Shown here piece after piece: positions 36,021-44,922 of a stretch of DNA of 64,000 nucleotides (positions are counted from its first letter, which is position 1; each line of letters opens with the position of its first letter). The notes beneath the pieces are model-generated. The model was not told where the DNA came from. It was given only the letters and a program-made list of their open reading frames with translations, and did no database searches. Where the stretch lies: contig CAXXNY010000021.1 in assembly GCA_963674805.2 (NCBI GenBank), forward strand, positions 310,001 to 374,000, in the 5' to 3' direction. The stretch is from CALMFG01 sp963674805 (GTDB lineage: Bacteria > Bacillota > Clostridia > Christensenellales > CALMFG01). Position numbers and translations under genes: made by a program.

Positions 36021-36992
36021 TTAAATGATGGTCTCCAGCATATCATGCTGTGTAATATGATATAAGCAGCTTCCTGCATCAACATCATCAAGCGCTTTTG
36101 AAATTGCCGTTCTGTTATAACTGCATCCGATTAATACGGACCTCACTGCGTCAAGGTTACCCTGTTCAAAGAAGTCGCCGTAAAAATGGATATCATGGAT
36201 GGTATCATTTTTAACATGAATTTTTGTTCTTAATGTACCGCCCGCACAGACTTTTTCCTTTTCCAGATTGCTTTTCGGCGGCTTCCCAAAATTCCAGTCC
36301 CAGGAATCAAACTGCTCGGCCTTTATCTGATTGATTTTTTTAATATCATGTTTTTTTAATGTATATGGGGTCATATCTCCGATTAACTGATCCAGCAGTA
36401 TATCGCGAAAAGCTTCGCTTGTTATCGATTCGATCATATATGTTGAGATATTGGAAACACGGTCCTTGGCAGACTTGATACGGCTTCCGGACATTTTACT
36501 GTTGTTGAGTGCTGCAGCCAGCTGATCCAGGTTTGAATTAAAAAGCAGGGTGCCGTGGTGTAAAACAACATCCTTTGATTTAAACTGGGCATTACCGGAA
36601 ATCTTCTTTCCATAAATCAACAGATCATTCCGTCCGCTGTTGTAAGCATTGACGCCGATTTTTTTCAGCGCTTCCCGAACAGGTGCGGTGAAAGATAAAA
36701 AACTGATTTCGCCCGGATCAGGCTGTTTGTTGATATATGAGAACTGCCAACCACCCATATCGGTATAAACCGTGCCGCCGCCTGTAATTCGGCGTACGAC
36801 ATTGATGTGGTTTTTCTTGATGAAATCCATGTTGATTTCTTCGTCTGTATTTTGGAATTTACCGATCATGACTGTTGGGGAAGTACGCCAAAATAAGAAG
36901 TATTCGTCCGCGATGTCCAGATTGTACATCAAGTACTTCTCAAGCGCAAAATTAAAGTTTGCGTCAGTGTTTTTACTGTCAATAAAAACCAT
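36021..36992 (-). CDS. lplA: Lipoate-protein ligase A family protein
   Basis: 323 residues of the BPL_LplA_LipB catalytic family, which attaches lipoate to E2 or GcvH proteins via lipoyl-AMP. Seen: WRTSPTVMIGKFQNTDEEIN, RRITGGGTVYTDMGGWQFSY, and the lysine loop KKISGNAQFKSKDVVLHHGT. A C-terminal accessory domain is present. The second motif differs from the usual VxHD-GN form (threonine for histidine, glycine for asparagine), which may affect activity. ATG 36992 has the better SD spacing (GGGGAG); ATG 36998 is alternative. Single gene; no lipoate-dependent enzyme nearby. Confidence 0.85.
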   Translation of the reverse strand: MVFIDSKNTDANFNFALEKYLMYNLDIADEYFLFWRTSPTVMIGKFQNTDEEINMDFIKKNHINVVRRITGGGTVYTDMGGWQFSYINKQPDPGEISFLSFTAPVREALKKIGVNAYNSGRNDLLIYGKKISGNAQFKSKDVVLHHGTLLFNSNLDQLAAALNNSKMSGSRIKSAKDRVSNISTYMIESITSEAFRDILLDQLIGDMTPYTLKKHDIKKINQIKAEQFDSWDWNFGKPPKSNLEKEKVCAGGTLRTKIHVKNDTIHDIHFYGDFFEQGNLDAVRSVLIGCSYNRTAISKALDDVDAGSCLYHITQHDMLETII

Positions 36993-37387
36993 GATCATTC
37001 TCCCCTAATGCATTCATGGTTGCATCCGCGCAATTTGACAGCCATACGGCGTTTGCACGAGAAAGAAATCAGCCTGCATGGTGTTATTCATAACATCTCA
37101 AAACGGGTACCCAACGATGAACAGATGAATTAAAACTGAAATATTTTAATCGTCATTCGTCGGCAGATTTCTGCATTCTATTTAATTTACTGTTTCATGC
37201 TACACTAAAAAAGCGGATAATGCAATCTTTTGCATGCTCGAAAACGCATATTATCACAAATTTGATTTGGACAATTACCTCTAAAACCATATTGTGGATG
37301 ATAAGGTATGGACTGGGCACAAATTGTGCTTTTTTACCGGTTATGTGTATGAGTTAAACAACATAGAGTATATATGGATTGGAACGG
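36993..37387. other. Gene-free interval of ~395 bp
   Basis: No coding frame of note. Small hairpins occur: ATGCAA/TTGCAT near 37219-37235, and GCAC-AAATT-GTGC followed by TTTTTT (37317-37335), which looks like a plus-strand terminator with no plus-strand gene upstream. Possibly the remains of a lost gene or a small RNA. Confidence 0.4.
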
Positions 37388-38002
37388 TTAGCTGTCGGCT
37401 TTTTTGATGTCAAGCGCAGCAGGCGCATCATTGAATGTGCGGATTATACCGGTAATATTGTCTTTTGCATTCAGCCAGACTGCCTTTTGATCTTTAGAAA
37501 TTATTAACGGCATTCGGTGGTGGATGTCCTGCATCGCACCGGCAGACGGAGAAGTGATGATAACAAAACGGTTATAGACAAGATCCCGAAACTGATAAGC
37601 GCGGTAGAGACCGGCCAGATAAAAAAAGTCAGAATCCTGAAGCCGAATATGGTATTTGATTTTTTGCTTTCCGGATGTCTGCCATTCATAAAACCCTGTA
37701 CAGGGTATCAACAATTTTTTTGACATCACGGATCCGCGGAACATGGGCTTTTCCATCAATGTTTCACTGCGGGCATTGATTACCGGCCTTGAGGTTCCGG
37801 GAAGAGGGTACCCCCATGCCATTGGCTCCGCACGGGCACTCTCGCCGTTTTGGGCGAGTACGGCCGCGGTATCAGCAGGGAAAACTTCGCCGGTCTTAAC
37901 CGATGACGCCGCTTGTTCACCGAAGATCTCCGCAATCTCTTCTAACAGCATCCGAACCTCAAATATTTCTTTCGGGTCGTCAAACGCATATCTGCCGCAC
38001 AT
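37388..38002 (-). CDS. SRAP (HMCES/YedK) DNA-protein crosslink protein
   Basis: 204 residues. MCGRYAF at the N-terminus gives the catalytic Cys2, which forms a thiazolidine crosslink with abasic sites in single-stranded DNA. NARSET (about residue 76), PCTGFYEW (catalytic Glu) and IHHRMPLII (His) complete the SRAP active site. Length and motif order match the bacterial YedK family. It shields abasic sites during replication. Monocistronic, with no SOS box visible by eye. Confidence 0.93.
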   Translation of the reverse strand: MCGRYAFDDPKEIFEVRMLLEEIAEIFGEQAASSVKTGEVFPADTAAVLAQNGESARAEPMAWGYPLPGTSRPVINARSETLMEKPMFRGSVMSKKLLIPCTGFYEWQTSGKQKIKYHIRLQDSDFFYLAGLYRAYQFRDLVYNRFVIITSPSAGAMQDIHHRMPLIISKDQKAVWLNAKDNITGIIRTFNDAPAALDIKKADS

Positions 38003-38220
38003 AGCATGCCTCTGTGATACGGTAGATTATTCATGGATATTCCTGAATTATTATTATCATACATCTAATCCTTACGCCAACGCAACAATGGATACGCGCT
38101 GGAATTTGGAATTATCGAATGGTATAATGGAGGCGCAAATAACTTCCGCCGGGCTATAGTGGGCGGATGAGTAATGCCGTACGGGTTTTCCGTTTGGCAA
38201 ACCAAATCGAGGAGTCCGTT

Positions 38221-38616
38221 ATGATTAAAAATCAAAAGTTTGCAGATGCGGTTCAATGGTGTGCACGCGTAATCGGTGTTCTGATTATTGTGTTGTTCTT
38301 GGTATTCGGCATCGGAGAAGGACTGCCGGGTGACGGCGGCTGGATGCCGGCATCCGAGTGGACGATGTTTATTTTTATTCCGGCTATGGTTGCCGCCGGT
38401 ATCATTGCTGCATGGTGGAAACCGGTTCTCGGAGGCTATCTGATTATCGCAGGCGTTGTGCTGTTTAATCTCGTCGATATGATTGCATTTTCAGGGGACC
38501 AGTTTTTAAACCTCGATTTTGGGTGGCTGGCGATTCTGGGTATGCTGTTCATTATCAGCAGCCAGGTAAAACCCGTGGCCAAAAAGCAGCAAAAAATCCG
38601 GAGCAAAAAACAATAA
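38221..38616 (+). CDS. Small four-helix membrane protein
   Basis: 131 residues. Four hydrophobic segments are clear (VIGVLIIVLFLVFGIGEG, FIFIPAMVAAGIIAAWW, GGYLIIAGVVLFNLVDMI, WLAILGMLFIISS), ending in a lysine-rich tail. It resembles the unnamed DUF7670-like membrane proteins, but the match is by appearance only. ATG 38221 is chosen because GAGGAG precedes it by six bases; an ATG at 38167 lacks an SD. Confidence 0.75.
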   Translation: MIKNQKFADAVQWCARVIGVLIIVLFLVFGIGEGLPGDGGWMPASEWTMFIFIPAMVAAGIIAAWWKPVLGGYLIIAGVVLFNLVDMIAFSGDQFLNLDFGWLAILGMLFIISSQVKPVAKKQQKIRSKKQ

Positions 38617-38646
38617 ATAAAACGCCCTGCAGATAACCTGCAGGGC
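38611..38646 (-). terminator. Rho-independent terminator between convergent genes
   Basis: The perfect stem GCCCTGCAG/CTGCAGGGC (38624-38632 and 38638-38646) has its T-rich tail on the minus strand, so it chiefly serves the 144-aa membrane-protein gene. Confidence 0.7.
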
Positions 38647-38660
38647 CATAATTGATCGGG

Positions 38661-39095
38661 TTATATTACCCTTGCGGCATGTGACCAGACGTTTAAGATA
38701 CCGTCGTGGTCATCCATAATTTCTTGCATCTTTTCTTTGACGAAACGGTATGCCCGCTTAACGTGGAACCAAAGGTAAACGCCGAGCGATACTGCAATAA
38801 ACGCAAGCATCACATACTCCCAGCCGCTGATGCCGCCGGAAATAATAAATGCCGCATTTACCAGCAGAAATGCAATCGTCAGGAAAAAGACAAGCGGTTT
38901 GTTCTTACCTACAAATAATAATAATGCCAAAAACACGCCTGCATTCACCATCATCAGTGCACTTAAGAGTACCTTCTTCACCGGCGCCGCTTCGCTTGTA
39001 AAAAGATTAAACGCTGCGCAGAGCAACCAGAACGCAACCTGAACAATCAGGAAGATACTGATTGCGCGCTTTGCTCTTGGTTTTTTAGCGTCCAT
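38661..39095 (-). CDS. Uncharacterised four-helix membrane protein
   Basis: 144 residues: basic N-terminus (MDAKKPRAKR), four transmembrane segments and an amphipathic charged C-terminus (FVKEKMQEIMDDHDG). No known family is recognised. It stands alone, divergent from the diguanylate cyclase gene. Confidence 0.7.
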   Translation of the reverse strand: MDAKKPRAKRAISIFLIVQVAFWLLCAAFNLFTSEAAPVKKVLLSALMMVNAGVFLALLLFVGKNKPLVFFLTIAFLLVNAAFIISGGISGWEYVMLAFIAVSLGVYLWFHVKRAYRFVKEKMQEIMDDHDGILNVWSHAARVI

Positions 39096-39360
39096 TTTAT
39101 ATCTACACCCTTTACATTTTTAATATGCCCCTGATTTGATCAGGCATATCATTCTATGATTAAATGAAGTCTATCAAATAAAAACGGATTTGTCTATTGA
39201 TTCGCATTTTGTTTATAAAAAGTGAGACGGAAAACGGTGAATTGAGAAGGCTTACAAAGCGCAATTGTCGAAAGTTAATCAAGTGACCAATTATTGACAA
39301 GCAAACCGAATTATTATAATATAAACTACAAACGTCAATAGGGCTTGGAAGGAAACTGTT

Positions 39361-40509
39361 TTGAATAAAAAGCAAAACTCGAAAAATTTTATCCAATCCC
39401 GGGCACCCCAAATTGTACCGCCCAGTGAGGAACTGCATATCAATTATCAGGAAATCCTGACCAAACAATCGCTGCGCATCATGCTCCCGGCGCTTATTTT
39501 AGCGTCCCTGATTGTGCTGGTCTATAGTATACTGGACGGCCGTACCTTGGGGGGGATGATTCCGCATTTTTTTATTATCCCGCTTTATACCTTCTTTTAT
39601 CTCGTCACCATATACAGTAAGCGAGTGAGTGCAAAGCTGATTGCAGTGGCTTCGGTTTCGTTTTATGCGTTTATAATTTTCCCGGGGATTTGGATGACAC
39701 TGACGTTTATTCATCCGATGGTTGTCGGGCTGGCCGTGTTTATCAGTATTATTACTATATTGTTGTTTGAAGGGAAAACCAAACGCATTTTAGGGATCCT
39801 GATTATATTCATGCTGCTCGCGTTTATGGCGGTTGATATCGCGAATTCGATTATTGAGAGCGGCAGATACGGCAACAGCCAAACCGGTGCGTATCTCGGC
39901 ATCCTGCTGACGCTTGGCATGGTGGTATACTGTACCGACGGATTTAAAAAGAAGTTCAGCCGGATGAATGCAAACCTGCAGAAATTTGCAATTACAGATT
40001 CCTTAACCGGTGCGTATAATTCCCGGATGATGTCAGAAATACTGGAAAGGTATTCGCAGACTTTTAAGGGAAACGGGCAGGTGTTCTCTGTAGCGGCTTT
40101 GGATCTTGACGAATTTAAGCGTATTAATGACCTGTTCGGGCACGGAACCGGAGACGATTACCTGGTTGAGACAGTCAGTGTATTACAGGACTCTTTGAGA
40201 GACGGTGATGTTCTGGCGAGAACCGGCGGTGATGAGTTTGCCATTATTTTGCCAAACTGTACGGCGATGCAGGCAAAACGTATCGTTCAGCGGCTTTTGC
40301 GCACGGTTGAAGAAGTGGAAACGCAGGAACCCATCAAACGCATATCATTTAGTGCGGGTGTCAGCGACAGCTGTGAAGCGAAGCGGATGGATAAGGATAT
40401 CCTGAAGATTGCCGACCAAAAGCTGTACCATGCAAAAGCTCTTGGCAGAAATACGGTCTTTGCCGGCACACTCCCGAAAGACCAGGAAAAAACCAGCTTA
40501 AAAGCCTGA
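39361..40509 (+). CDS. Membrane-anchored diguanylate cyclase (GGDEF)
   Basis: 382 residues. About six N-terminal transmembrane helices (residues 40-200) form an unnamed membrane sensor; the C-terminal GGDEF domain makes c-di-GMP from two GTP. The active site GGDEF is intact (LARTGGDEFAIILPN), and RDGD five residues before it is the RxxD inhibitory site, so product feedback is expected. Translation starts at a TTG with GGAAGGAAA upstream, suggesting low expression. Promoter TTGACA (39294-39299) with a TATAAT/TAATAT -10 near 39315. No receptor or riboswitch for c-di-GMP was found in the window. Confidence 0.9.
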   Translation: MNKKQNSKNFIQSRAPQIVPPSEELHINYQEILTKQSLRIMLPALILASLIVLVYSILDGRTLGGMIPHFFIIPLYTFFYLVTIYSKRVSAKLIAVASVSFYAFIIFPGIWMTLTFIHPMVVGLAVFISIITILLFEGKTKRILGILIIFMLLAFMAVDIANSIIESGRYGNSQTGAYLGILLTLGMVVYCTDGFKKKFSRMNANLQKFAITDSLTGAYNSRMMSEILERYSQTFKGNGQVFSVAALDLDEFKRINDLFGHGTGDDYLVETVSVLQDSLRDGDVLARTGGDEFAIILPNCTAMQAKRIVQRLLRTVEEVETQEPIKRISFSAGVSDSCEAKRMDKDILKIADQKLYHAKALGRNTVFAGTLPKDQEKTSLKA

Positions 40510-40524
40510 TATCATTTAATTAAT

Positions 40525-41202
40525 CTAATATGCGAAATTGGGGTCAAGTTCGCCCCATATTTTTATGCCTTCTGCCTTTGCGGCGTTTTGCGCGCTGAAT
40601 AAAAAACCCGTATATTGGTAGTCTCCGTAAAGGTAGGCGACTTCCGCCAACCCGGCGGAAACGATCATCTCGTTTAACAGCTCACCATCTACCCATATCC
40701 AAGCCAGCAGCCGGTCATACTTGTCAAAGGTATCGCTGTCAGGGTCAAGTTCCAGCACAATCTGGCGGGCATTGCGCAGTTTGTCTTTTGTAAAGGCCGA
40801 TGCCGCGCTGCCCCAGGGCTCGACATCCCGAAGGTCGGGGTCAACTTCCGGCGTATCAATAGCTAAAAACCGGGTTTTATAGGTCTTGCCGCCTGCTTTA
40901 AAAACCGCCGTATCCCCGTCAAGCACATCAACCAATATGGCTTCAGAAATCCCGTCAGTAAACAGGTTCATGCTGCCATAATCACCCTCCGGTAGTGAAA
41001 GGGATGGCGCGTCAGTGACCACTGCAGATTCAGTTACTGCCGTTGGTTGGGGAGTTGCGGGCAGGTGAGTTGCGGGCGGGGTGGTGGTTTCGGATGGACT
41101 GCCTAACAAATCAGAGGCCGAACCGATAAGCCCGAACCGGTACAATAAACTGATTACGGAAATAATGATAATGACGATGATAATGCGTTTCAGTGACTTC
41201 AT
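40525..41202 (-). CDS. Membrane-anchored thermonuclease-like (SNase) protein
   Basis: 225 residues. An N-terminal transmembrane or signal anchor (IIIVIIIISVISLLYRFGL) and a Thr/Pro linker lead into an SNase domain. Catalytic signatures are present: VDVLDGDT (Ca2+ aspartate), TRFLAIDTPE (Arg, Asp, Glu) and KYDRLLAWIW (second Arg). Likely an extracytoplasmic, Ca2+-dependent nuclease. Gap of 18 bp to the upstream methyltransferase gene, which probably shares its transcript. Confidence 0.88.
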   Translation of the reverse strand: MKSLKRIIIVIIIISVISLLYRFGLIGSASDLLGSPSETTTPPATHLPATPQPTAVTESAVVTDAPSLSLPEGDYGSMNLFTDGISEAILVDVLDGDTAVFKAGGKTYKTRFLAIDTPEVDPDLRDVEPWGSAASAFTKDKLRNARQIVLELDPDSDTFDKYDRLLAWIWVDGELLNEMIVSAGLAEVAYLYGDYQYTGFLFSAQNAAKAEGIKIWGELDPNFAY

Positions 41203-41220
41203 ATCGGTTTCCTGTCTCTA

Positions 41221-41784
41221 TTATTTCTTTTTTAATACGATGATGAATGAATCCTTCGCACTGATCTCAGTGTACTCTTCATAGTGCACCGTGCGAAACC
41301 ACGGTTCCGACATCTGTACGATATCGCGTTTGCGCTGGTAATTAAATAACAGCCCGTGCAGCGTTTCGGTTTTGCGGCCGCGCCAGAAGGTGTGCATCAC
41401 CAAACCGTCGTCGTTCAATATGCGCGCCTGATTTTGGAACGAGGTTTTCAGGTTCTCGTCCGACAGGTGAATCAGCACTTTATTAGAATAGACGTAATCA
41501 AACCTTTCGTCAATATCCAAAGAAACAGCATTGAGCTTTTTAAGCGGCGTATCACTATCGCGTAAGCGGTAAGCGTCCAAAAATGCCGCCGACAAATCAG
41601 ACCCTGTCATGTCGTATGACTTTTTTAAGGTATCCAGATCGAGTCCGGCGCCGATTCCCAGCTCCAGCATTTTCCCGCCCGGAGGCAGATAGGTGAATAC
41701 CCGGTCCAGCATGAATGCGTTGTCGAATCCGCGCATCATTTCGATGTACTGCTCAACGTTTTTTGGATTGTCAAAATACCCCAT
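41221..41784 (-). CDS. Class I SAM-dependent methyltransferase
   Basis: 187 residues. Motif I is MLELGIGAGLDLDTL; the fold continues with YDMTGSDLSAAFLDAYRL and FDYVYSNKVLIHLSDENL, typical of Methyltransf_11/25. The substrate cannot be deduced. A good SD (GGAGG) precedes ATG 41784. It is probably transcribed with the SNase-like gene downstream; a functional link is not evident. Confidence 0.85.
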   Translation of the reverse strand: MGYFDNPKNVEQYIEMMRGFDNAFMLDRVFTYLPPGGKMLELGIGAGLDLDTLKKSYDMTGSDLSAAFLDAYRLRDSDTPLKKLNAVSLDIDERFDYVYSNKVLIHLSDENLKTSFQNQARILNDDGLVMHTFWRGRKTETLHGLLFNYQRKRDIVQMSEPWFRTVHYEEYTEISAKDSFIIVLKKK

Positions 41785-42005
41785 GATTCCTCCAAATAAA
41801 AAAGTTTTCGCTGTCTGCGTCTAAGCGCGAAACGAGAAAATCATAGCATACTTCTCACGGATTGGTGAATCGAACCGTCCAATATTCACATTTTATTTAC
41901 CGTTCGTTTATTGTAAATACGGATTGATGGGAATAAAATGAGATTAATCAGAACACAATGCGAATAATACACCCATTAATGATATAAAAAAGGAATGAAC
42001 GAAAG

Positions 42006-42998
42006 ATGATATTAATTACAGGTGCCGGCGGACATATCGGCAATGTTTTATCAAAGCTTTTATATGAAAAAGGGCATCACGACCTTCGGTTTTTGGCGAT
42101 GGAGAATGAGGATATCTCCTATATCGAACCGTATGCCAAGGAAATTGTAAGAGGGGATATACGCGATCCGCTGACCGTTAAAAAAGCGGTCACGGGATGT
42201 GACTATGTTTTTCATCTCGCCGGGCTTGTTAAGATATCCGGTGTCAGGAAGAAATTGATCTATGATATCAATGCGGGCGGTACAAAAAATGTCGTGGAAG
42301 CCTGCTTGGAAAAACAGGTTAAGCGGCTGTTATATGTATCCTCGGTGCATGCATTATATGAACCGAAGGATGCCTGCGTAGAAGAGCGTCTGTGCACCGA
42401 TATCGGGGCGCTGAAAGGCGATTATGCCAAGTCTAAGGCAATGGCTACCATAGAGGTCATTAACGGCATACAGAAGGGATTAGACGCGGTTATCGTGTTC
42501 CCATCCGGTATCATTGGACCGCACGATTATAAGACTTCATATACCGGTTCCGCGATCGATAAATACATCAACAGTTCTAAAAAACAGTATTTCTTTGACG
42601 GCGCTTATGACTTTGTGGATGTCAGAGACGCGGCGGACGGCATCTATAAGGCATTTAAGAAAGGCGAGAAGGGGCAGGGCTATATTCTGTCCGGTTCCGT
42701 CGCCAGCCTGGAGGATATCATTGAGAGCGTGGAAGAAGCGACGGATAAGAAGATCAGGCGCACCAAGATTTCACGCGCACTGGTGCGGCTTGCGGCATTC
42801 TTTGCGCCGGTTTATTACACCATTATGAAGAAGAAGCCGGTGCTGTCCAAGTATTCGGTTGAAGTGCTGATATCAAACAGCAACATCTCCTGTGAAAAAG
42901 CAAAACGCAAGTTGGGATACAGCCCGCGTCCATTGAAAGAAACCATACGGGATATCGTCCGTTGGCGGTTAAAGCCGGACGGCAGGGATATCAGATAA
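42006..42998 (+). CDS. NAD-dependent epimerase/dehydratase family protein
   Basis: 330 residues, extended SDR. The Rossmann motif ITGAGGHIGNVLSKLL is at the N-terminus and the catalytic YAKSK lies at about residue 140. VRGDIRDPLTVKKAVTGCDY and FHLAGLVKISG fit the dihydroflavonol reductase/3-beta-HSD-like branch rather than sugar epimerases. The substrate is unknown. Monocistronic with its own terminator. Confidence 0.88.
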   Translation: MILITGAGGHIGNVLSKLLYEKGHHDLRFLAMENEDISYIEPYAKEIVRGDIRDPLTVKKAVTGCDYVFHLAGLVKISGVRKKLIYDINAGGTKNVVEACLEKQVKRLLYVSSVHALYEPKDACVEERLCTDIGALKGDYAKSKAMATIEVINGIQKGLDAVIVFPSGIIGPHDYKTSYTGSAIDKYINSSKKQYFFDGAYDFVDVRDAADGIYKAFKKGEKGQGYILSGSVASLEDIIESVEEATDKKIRRTKISRALVRLAAFFAPVYYTIMKKKPVLSKYSVEVLISNSNISCEKAKRKLGYSPRPLKETIRDIVRWRLKPDGRDIR

Positions 42999-43006
42999 AC
43001 CATATA

Positions 43007-43038
43007 AAAAATCACCCTGAGTAATCAGGGTGATTTTT
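43007..43038 (+). terminator. Rho-independent terminator after the epimerase gene
   Basis: AAAATCACCCTGA pairs with TCAGGGTGATTTT around a GTAA loop, followed by T. Confidence 0.85.
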
Positions 43039-43086
43039 AGTATAAGTAACAATAAAAAATAATATTAATTAAACTATAATTTACTA

Positions 43087-43116
43087 TTGACAATAGTGTG
43101 CGTCATACACTATAAT
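43087..43116 (+). promoter_or_regulatory. Promoter with PadR operator inside the spacer
   Basis: TTGACA (43087-43092), 18 bp and TATAAT (43111-43116). The spacer holds the inverted repeat ATAGTGT-N7-ACACTAT (43093-43113), reaching into the -10. The GTGT/ACAC half-sites resemble PadR operators, so autorepression is likely. Confidence 0.75.
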
Positions 43117-43136
43117 AATCCTGCGAGGTGATTTTA

Positions 43137-43475
43137 ATGACGGAAGTCAAAGACACAATGGAGGGTTTGGTTCAGGAGCTCAGACGCGGCACACAGGTGC
43201 TGGGCGTGTTGTCTCAGCTGAAAGAGCCGCTTTACGGGTATACGCTGGTGAGCGCGCTGAGCGACAAGGGCATGGACATCGATAAAAACACGCTTTATCC
43301 GCTCTTAAGACGGCTGGAAAAGCAGGAGCTTTTAGTCAGCGAATGGAATGTGGAAGAGTCCCGTCCGAGGCGCTATTATGTCCTAAGCGAAAAGGGAAAG
43401 CAGGCGCTACACGATCTTCGCGCAGAGTGGGACAAACTGAACGAAACAATCATACGATTAACGCAGGAGGAATAA
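43137..43475 (+). CDS. PadR-family transcriptional regulator
   Basis: 112 residues. Winged helix of the PadR type: VLSQLKEPLYGYTLVSALSD, DKNTLYPLLRRLEKQELLVS and RPRRYYVLSEKGKQALHDLR. ATG 43137 follows GAGGTG. It lies 9 bp before a HAAS-domain membrane protein gene, the usual partner of PadR regulators in Bacillota. The operator inside its own promoter supports negative autoregulation. Confidence 0.92.
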   Translation: MTEVKDTMEGLVQELRRGTQVLGVLSQLKEPLYGYTLVSALSDKGMDIDKNTLYPLLRRLEKQELLVSEWNVEESRPRRYYVLSEKGKQALHDLRAEWDKLNETIIRLTQEE

Positions 43476-43484
43476 AAAGTAGAG

Positions 43485-44501
43485 ATGGAACTGATTAAAC
43501 GGTATATTTATGCGATAGAAAGGCGGCTGCCCAAGAGTGGGCGCGACGACATCGCAAAGGAAATCGAATCTATTATTATGGACGAACTAGAGGGAAAGTA
43601 CGGCGTTAAGGAAGAATACAGCAAGGATGAAATTGAGAATGTGCTGCTGGCCATGGGGCACCCCAGGGAAGTTGCGGCGCGCTACCGCGGCGACAAGGGC
43701 TATCTGATCGGGCCCGACCTGTATTCCTTCTATTGGATGGTGCTGTGGATCGTAATCGGCGCATCATCATTGGGTCTGCTTATCAGCTATATTATCGGAT
43801 ACTTCGAAGCAGAATTCACCGGCATGGAAGCGGTGTGGAACTTTGTCGAATTTATCCCGTCGGTATTCTCATCGATACTGAGCGGAATCGGGGCGGTTAC
43901 GCTGGTGTTTATCCTGATTGAACGCTTCGGGACACGTAAAGGCGAGAAGGAATTTGACATCAACCAGGGATGGAAGCCGAAAGACCTGCCGGAGCTGCCG
44001 CATGAGAAGGACAAGGTATCGCTTGCGGAACCGATTGTGGCGATTACGTTCATCGTTATCTGGGCGGTATTCATCAATACCTATGCGAGAACGGGCGGAA
44101 TGCAGTTTTTAACCGGATTATCGGATGATATGACGTTTCTGCCCATCTTCAATATTGAGATGGTCCGGCAGCTGCTGCCGCTCTGGAACGTACAGATCGG
44201 CATATCACTGGTGTTGCAGCTGATCCTGCTGATTCAGGGCAAGTGGCGGTTCGGCACACGGCTGCTGGAACTTGGATCTGACCTGCTCGGCATTGCCATC
44301 ATTATCATGATGATCAACGGTCCGATGCTGCTATCCTTTAACAGTTTAAGCACGCTGATGACCGAGACAACCTTTAGTATGTCAACGGTTGAAATGTATT
44401 ATTACACCATCCTGAAGGTCATACTGGTATTCACCATTATCGGCATCGTCGTAAAAACCATAAAGATGATTGTGCGCCAGGCAAGGCAGATGAATATATA
44501 G
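43485..44501 (+). CDS. HAAS-domain (DUF1700-like) membrane protein
   Basis: 338 residues. The first 80 or so form the HAAS signalling domain (RYIYAIERRLPKSGRDDIAK, then VLLAMGHPREVAARYRGDKG), which in this family commonly accompanies PadR regulators. Six or so transmembrane helices follow. It probably transmits a membrane state to gene expression, or is the regulated target; direct evidence is lacking. The SD is distant (AGGAGG 13 bases away), so coupling to padR translation is likely. Confidence 0.85.
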   Translation: MELIKRYIYAIERRLPKSGRDDIAKEIESIIMDELEGKYGVKEEYSKDEIENVLLAMGHPREVAARYRGDKGYLIGPDLYSFYWMVLWIVIGASSLGLLISYIIGYFEAEFTGMEAVWNFVEFIPSVFSSILSGIGAVTLVFILIERFGTRKGEKEFDINQGWKPKDLPELPHEKDKVSLAEPIVAITFIVIWAVFINTYARTGGMQFLTGLSDDMTFLPIFNIEMVRQLLPLWNVQIGISLVLQLILLIQGKWRFGTRLLELGSDLLGIAIIIMMINGPMLLSFNSLSTLMTETTFSMSTVEMYYYTILKVILVFTIIGIVVKTIKMIVRQARQMNI

Positions 44502-44510
44502 CGTCAAATA

Positions 44511-44546
44511 AAAAAAGCTGTCAATCTTCATTGACGGCTTTTTTAT
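44511..44546 (+). terminator. Rho-independent terminator of the PadR operon
   Basis: AAAGCTGTCAAT pairs with ATTGACGGCTTT (one G-T) around a CTTC loop, then T-run. Confidence 0.85.
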
Positions 44547-44560
44547 TTTCTGCAGTGGAC

Positions 44561-44758
44561 TTATTTTGCTTTAAGCGCATCGATTTTATCGCCCAGGCGG
44601 ATAAAAGATCCGCACATTGCGCCCGCAAATGATAACGCCATCCCAAGCAGAATATAGGCATTTTGTGTTGCGATATAGCCGTACAGCGCAAACATCCCAA
44701 GCAAAATCAGCCCGTGGATAAACACAAAGCTGCCCAGTACTTTTCTGACTTTCTTCAT
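44561..44758 (-). CDS. Small membrane protein, two helices
   Basis: 65 residues with two hydrophobic segments (VLGSFVFIHGLILLGMFALY and AYILLGMALSFAGAMCGSFI). A strong GGAGG SD sits five bases before ATG 44758. No family is recognised. It is convergent with the PadR operon. Confidence 0.7.
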   Translation of the reverse strand: MKKVRKVLGSFVFIHGLILLGMFALYGYIATQNAYILLGMALSFAGAMCGSFIRLGDKIDALKAK

Positions 44759-44922
44759 CATGACCTCCGGTTGTTTCGTTTTGCATTTTCGTATATAAAA
44801 ATGATACAATATCCAAAAATCATTTGTAAAGCCGATACGCAATAATTATCGATTAGCACGTAAAATCGGGAACAAAGTCATGGGTGCGTGCGTCTCATTG
44901 ATAAAGAGAACAGGAGCATAAA

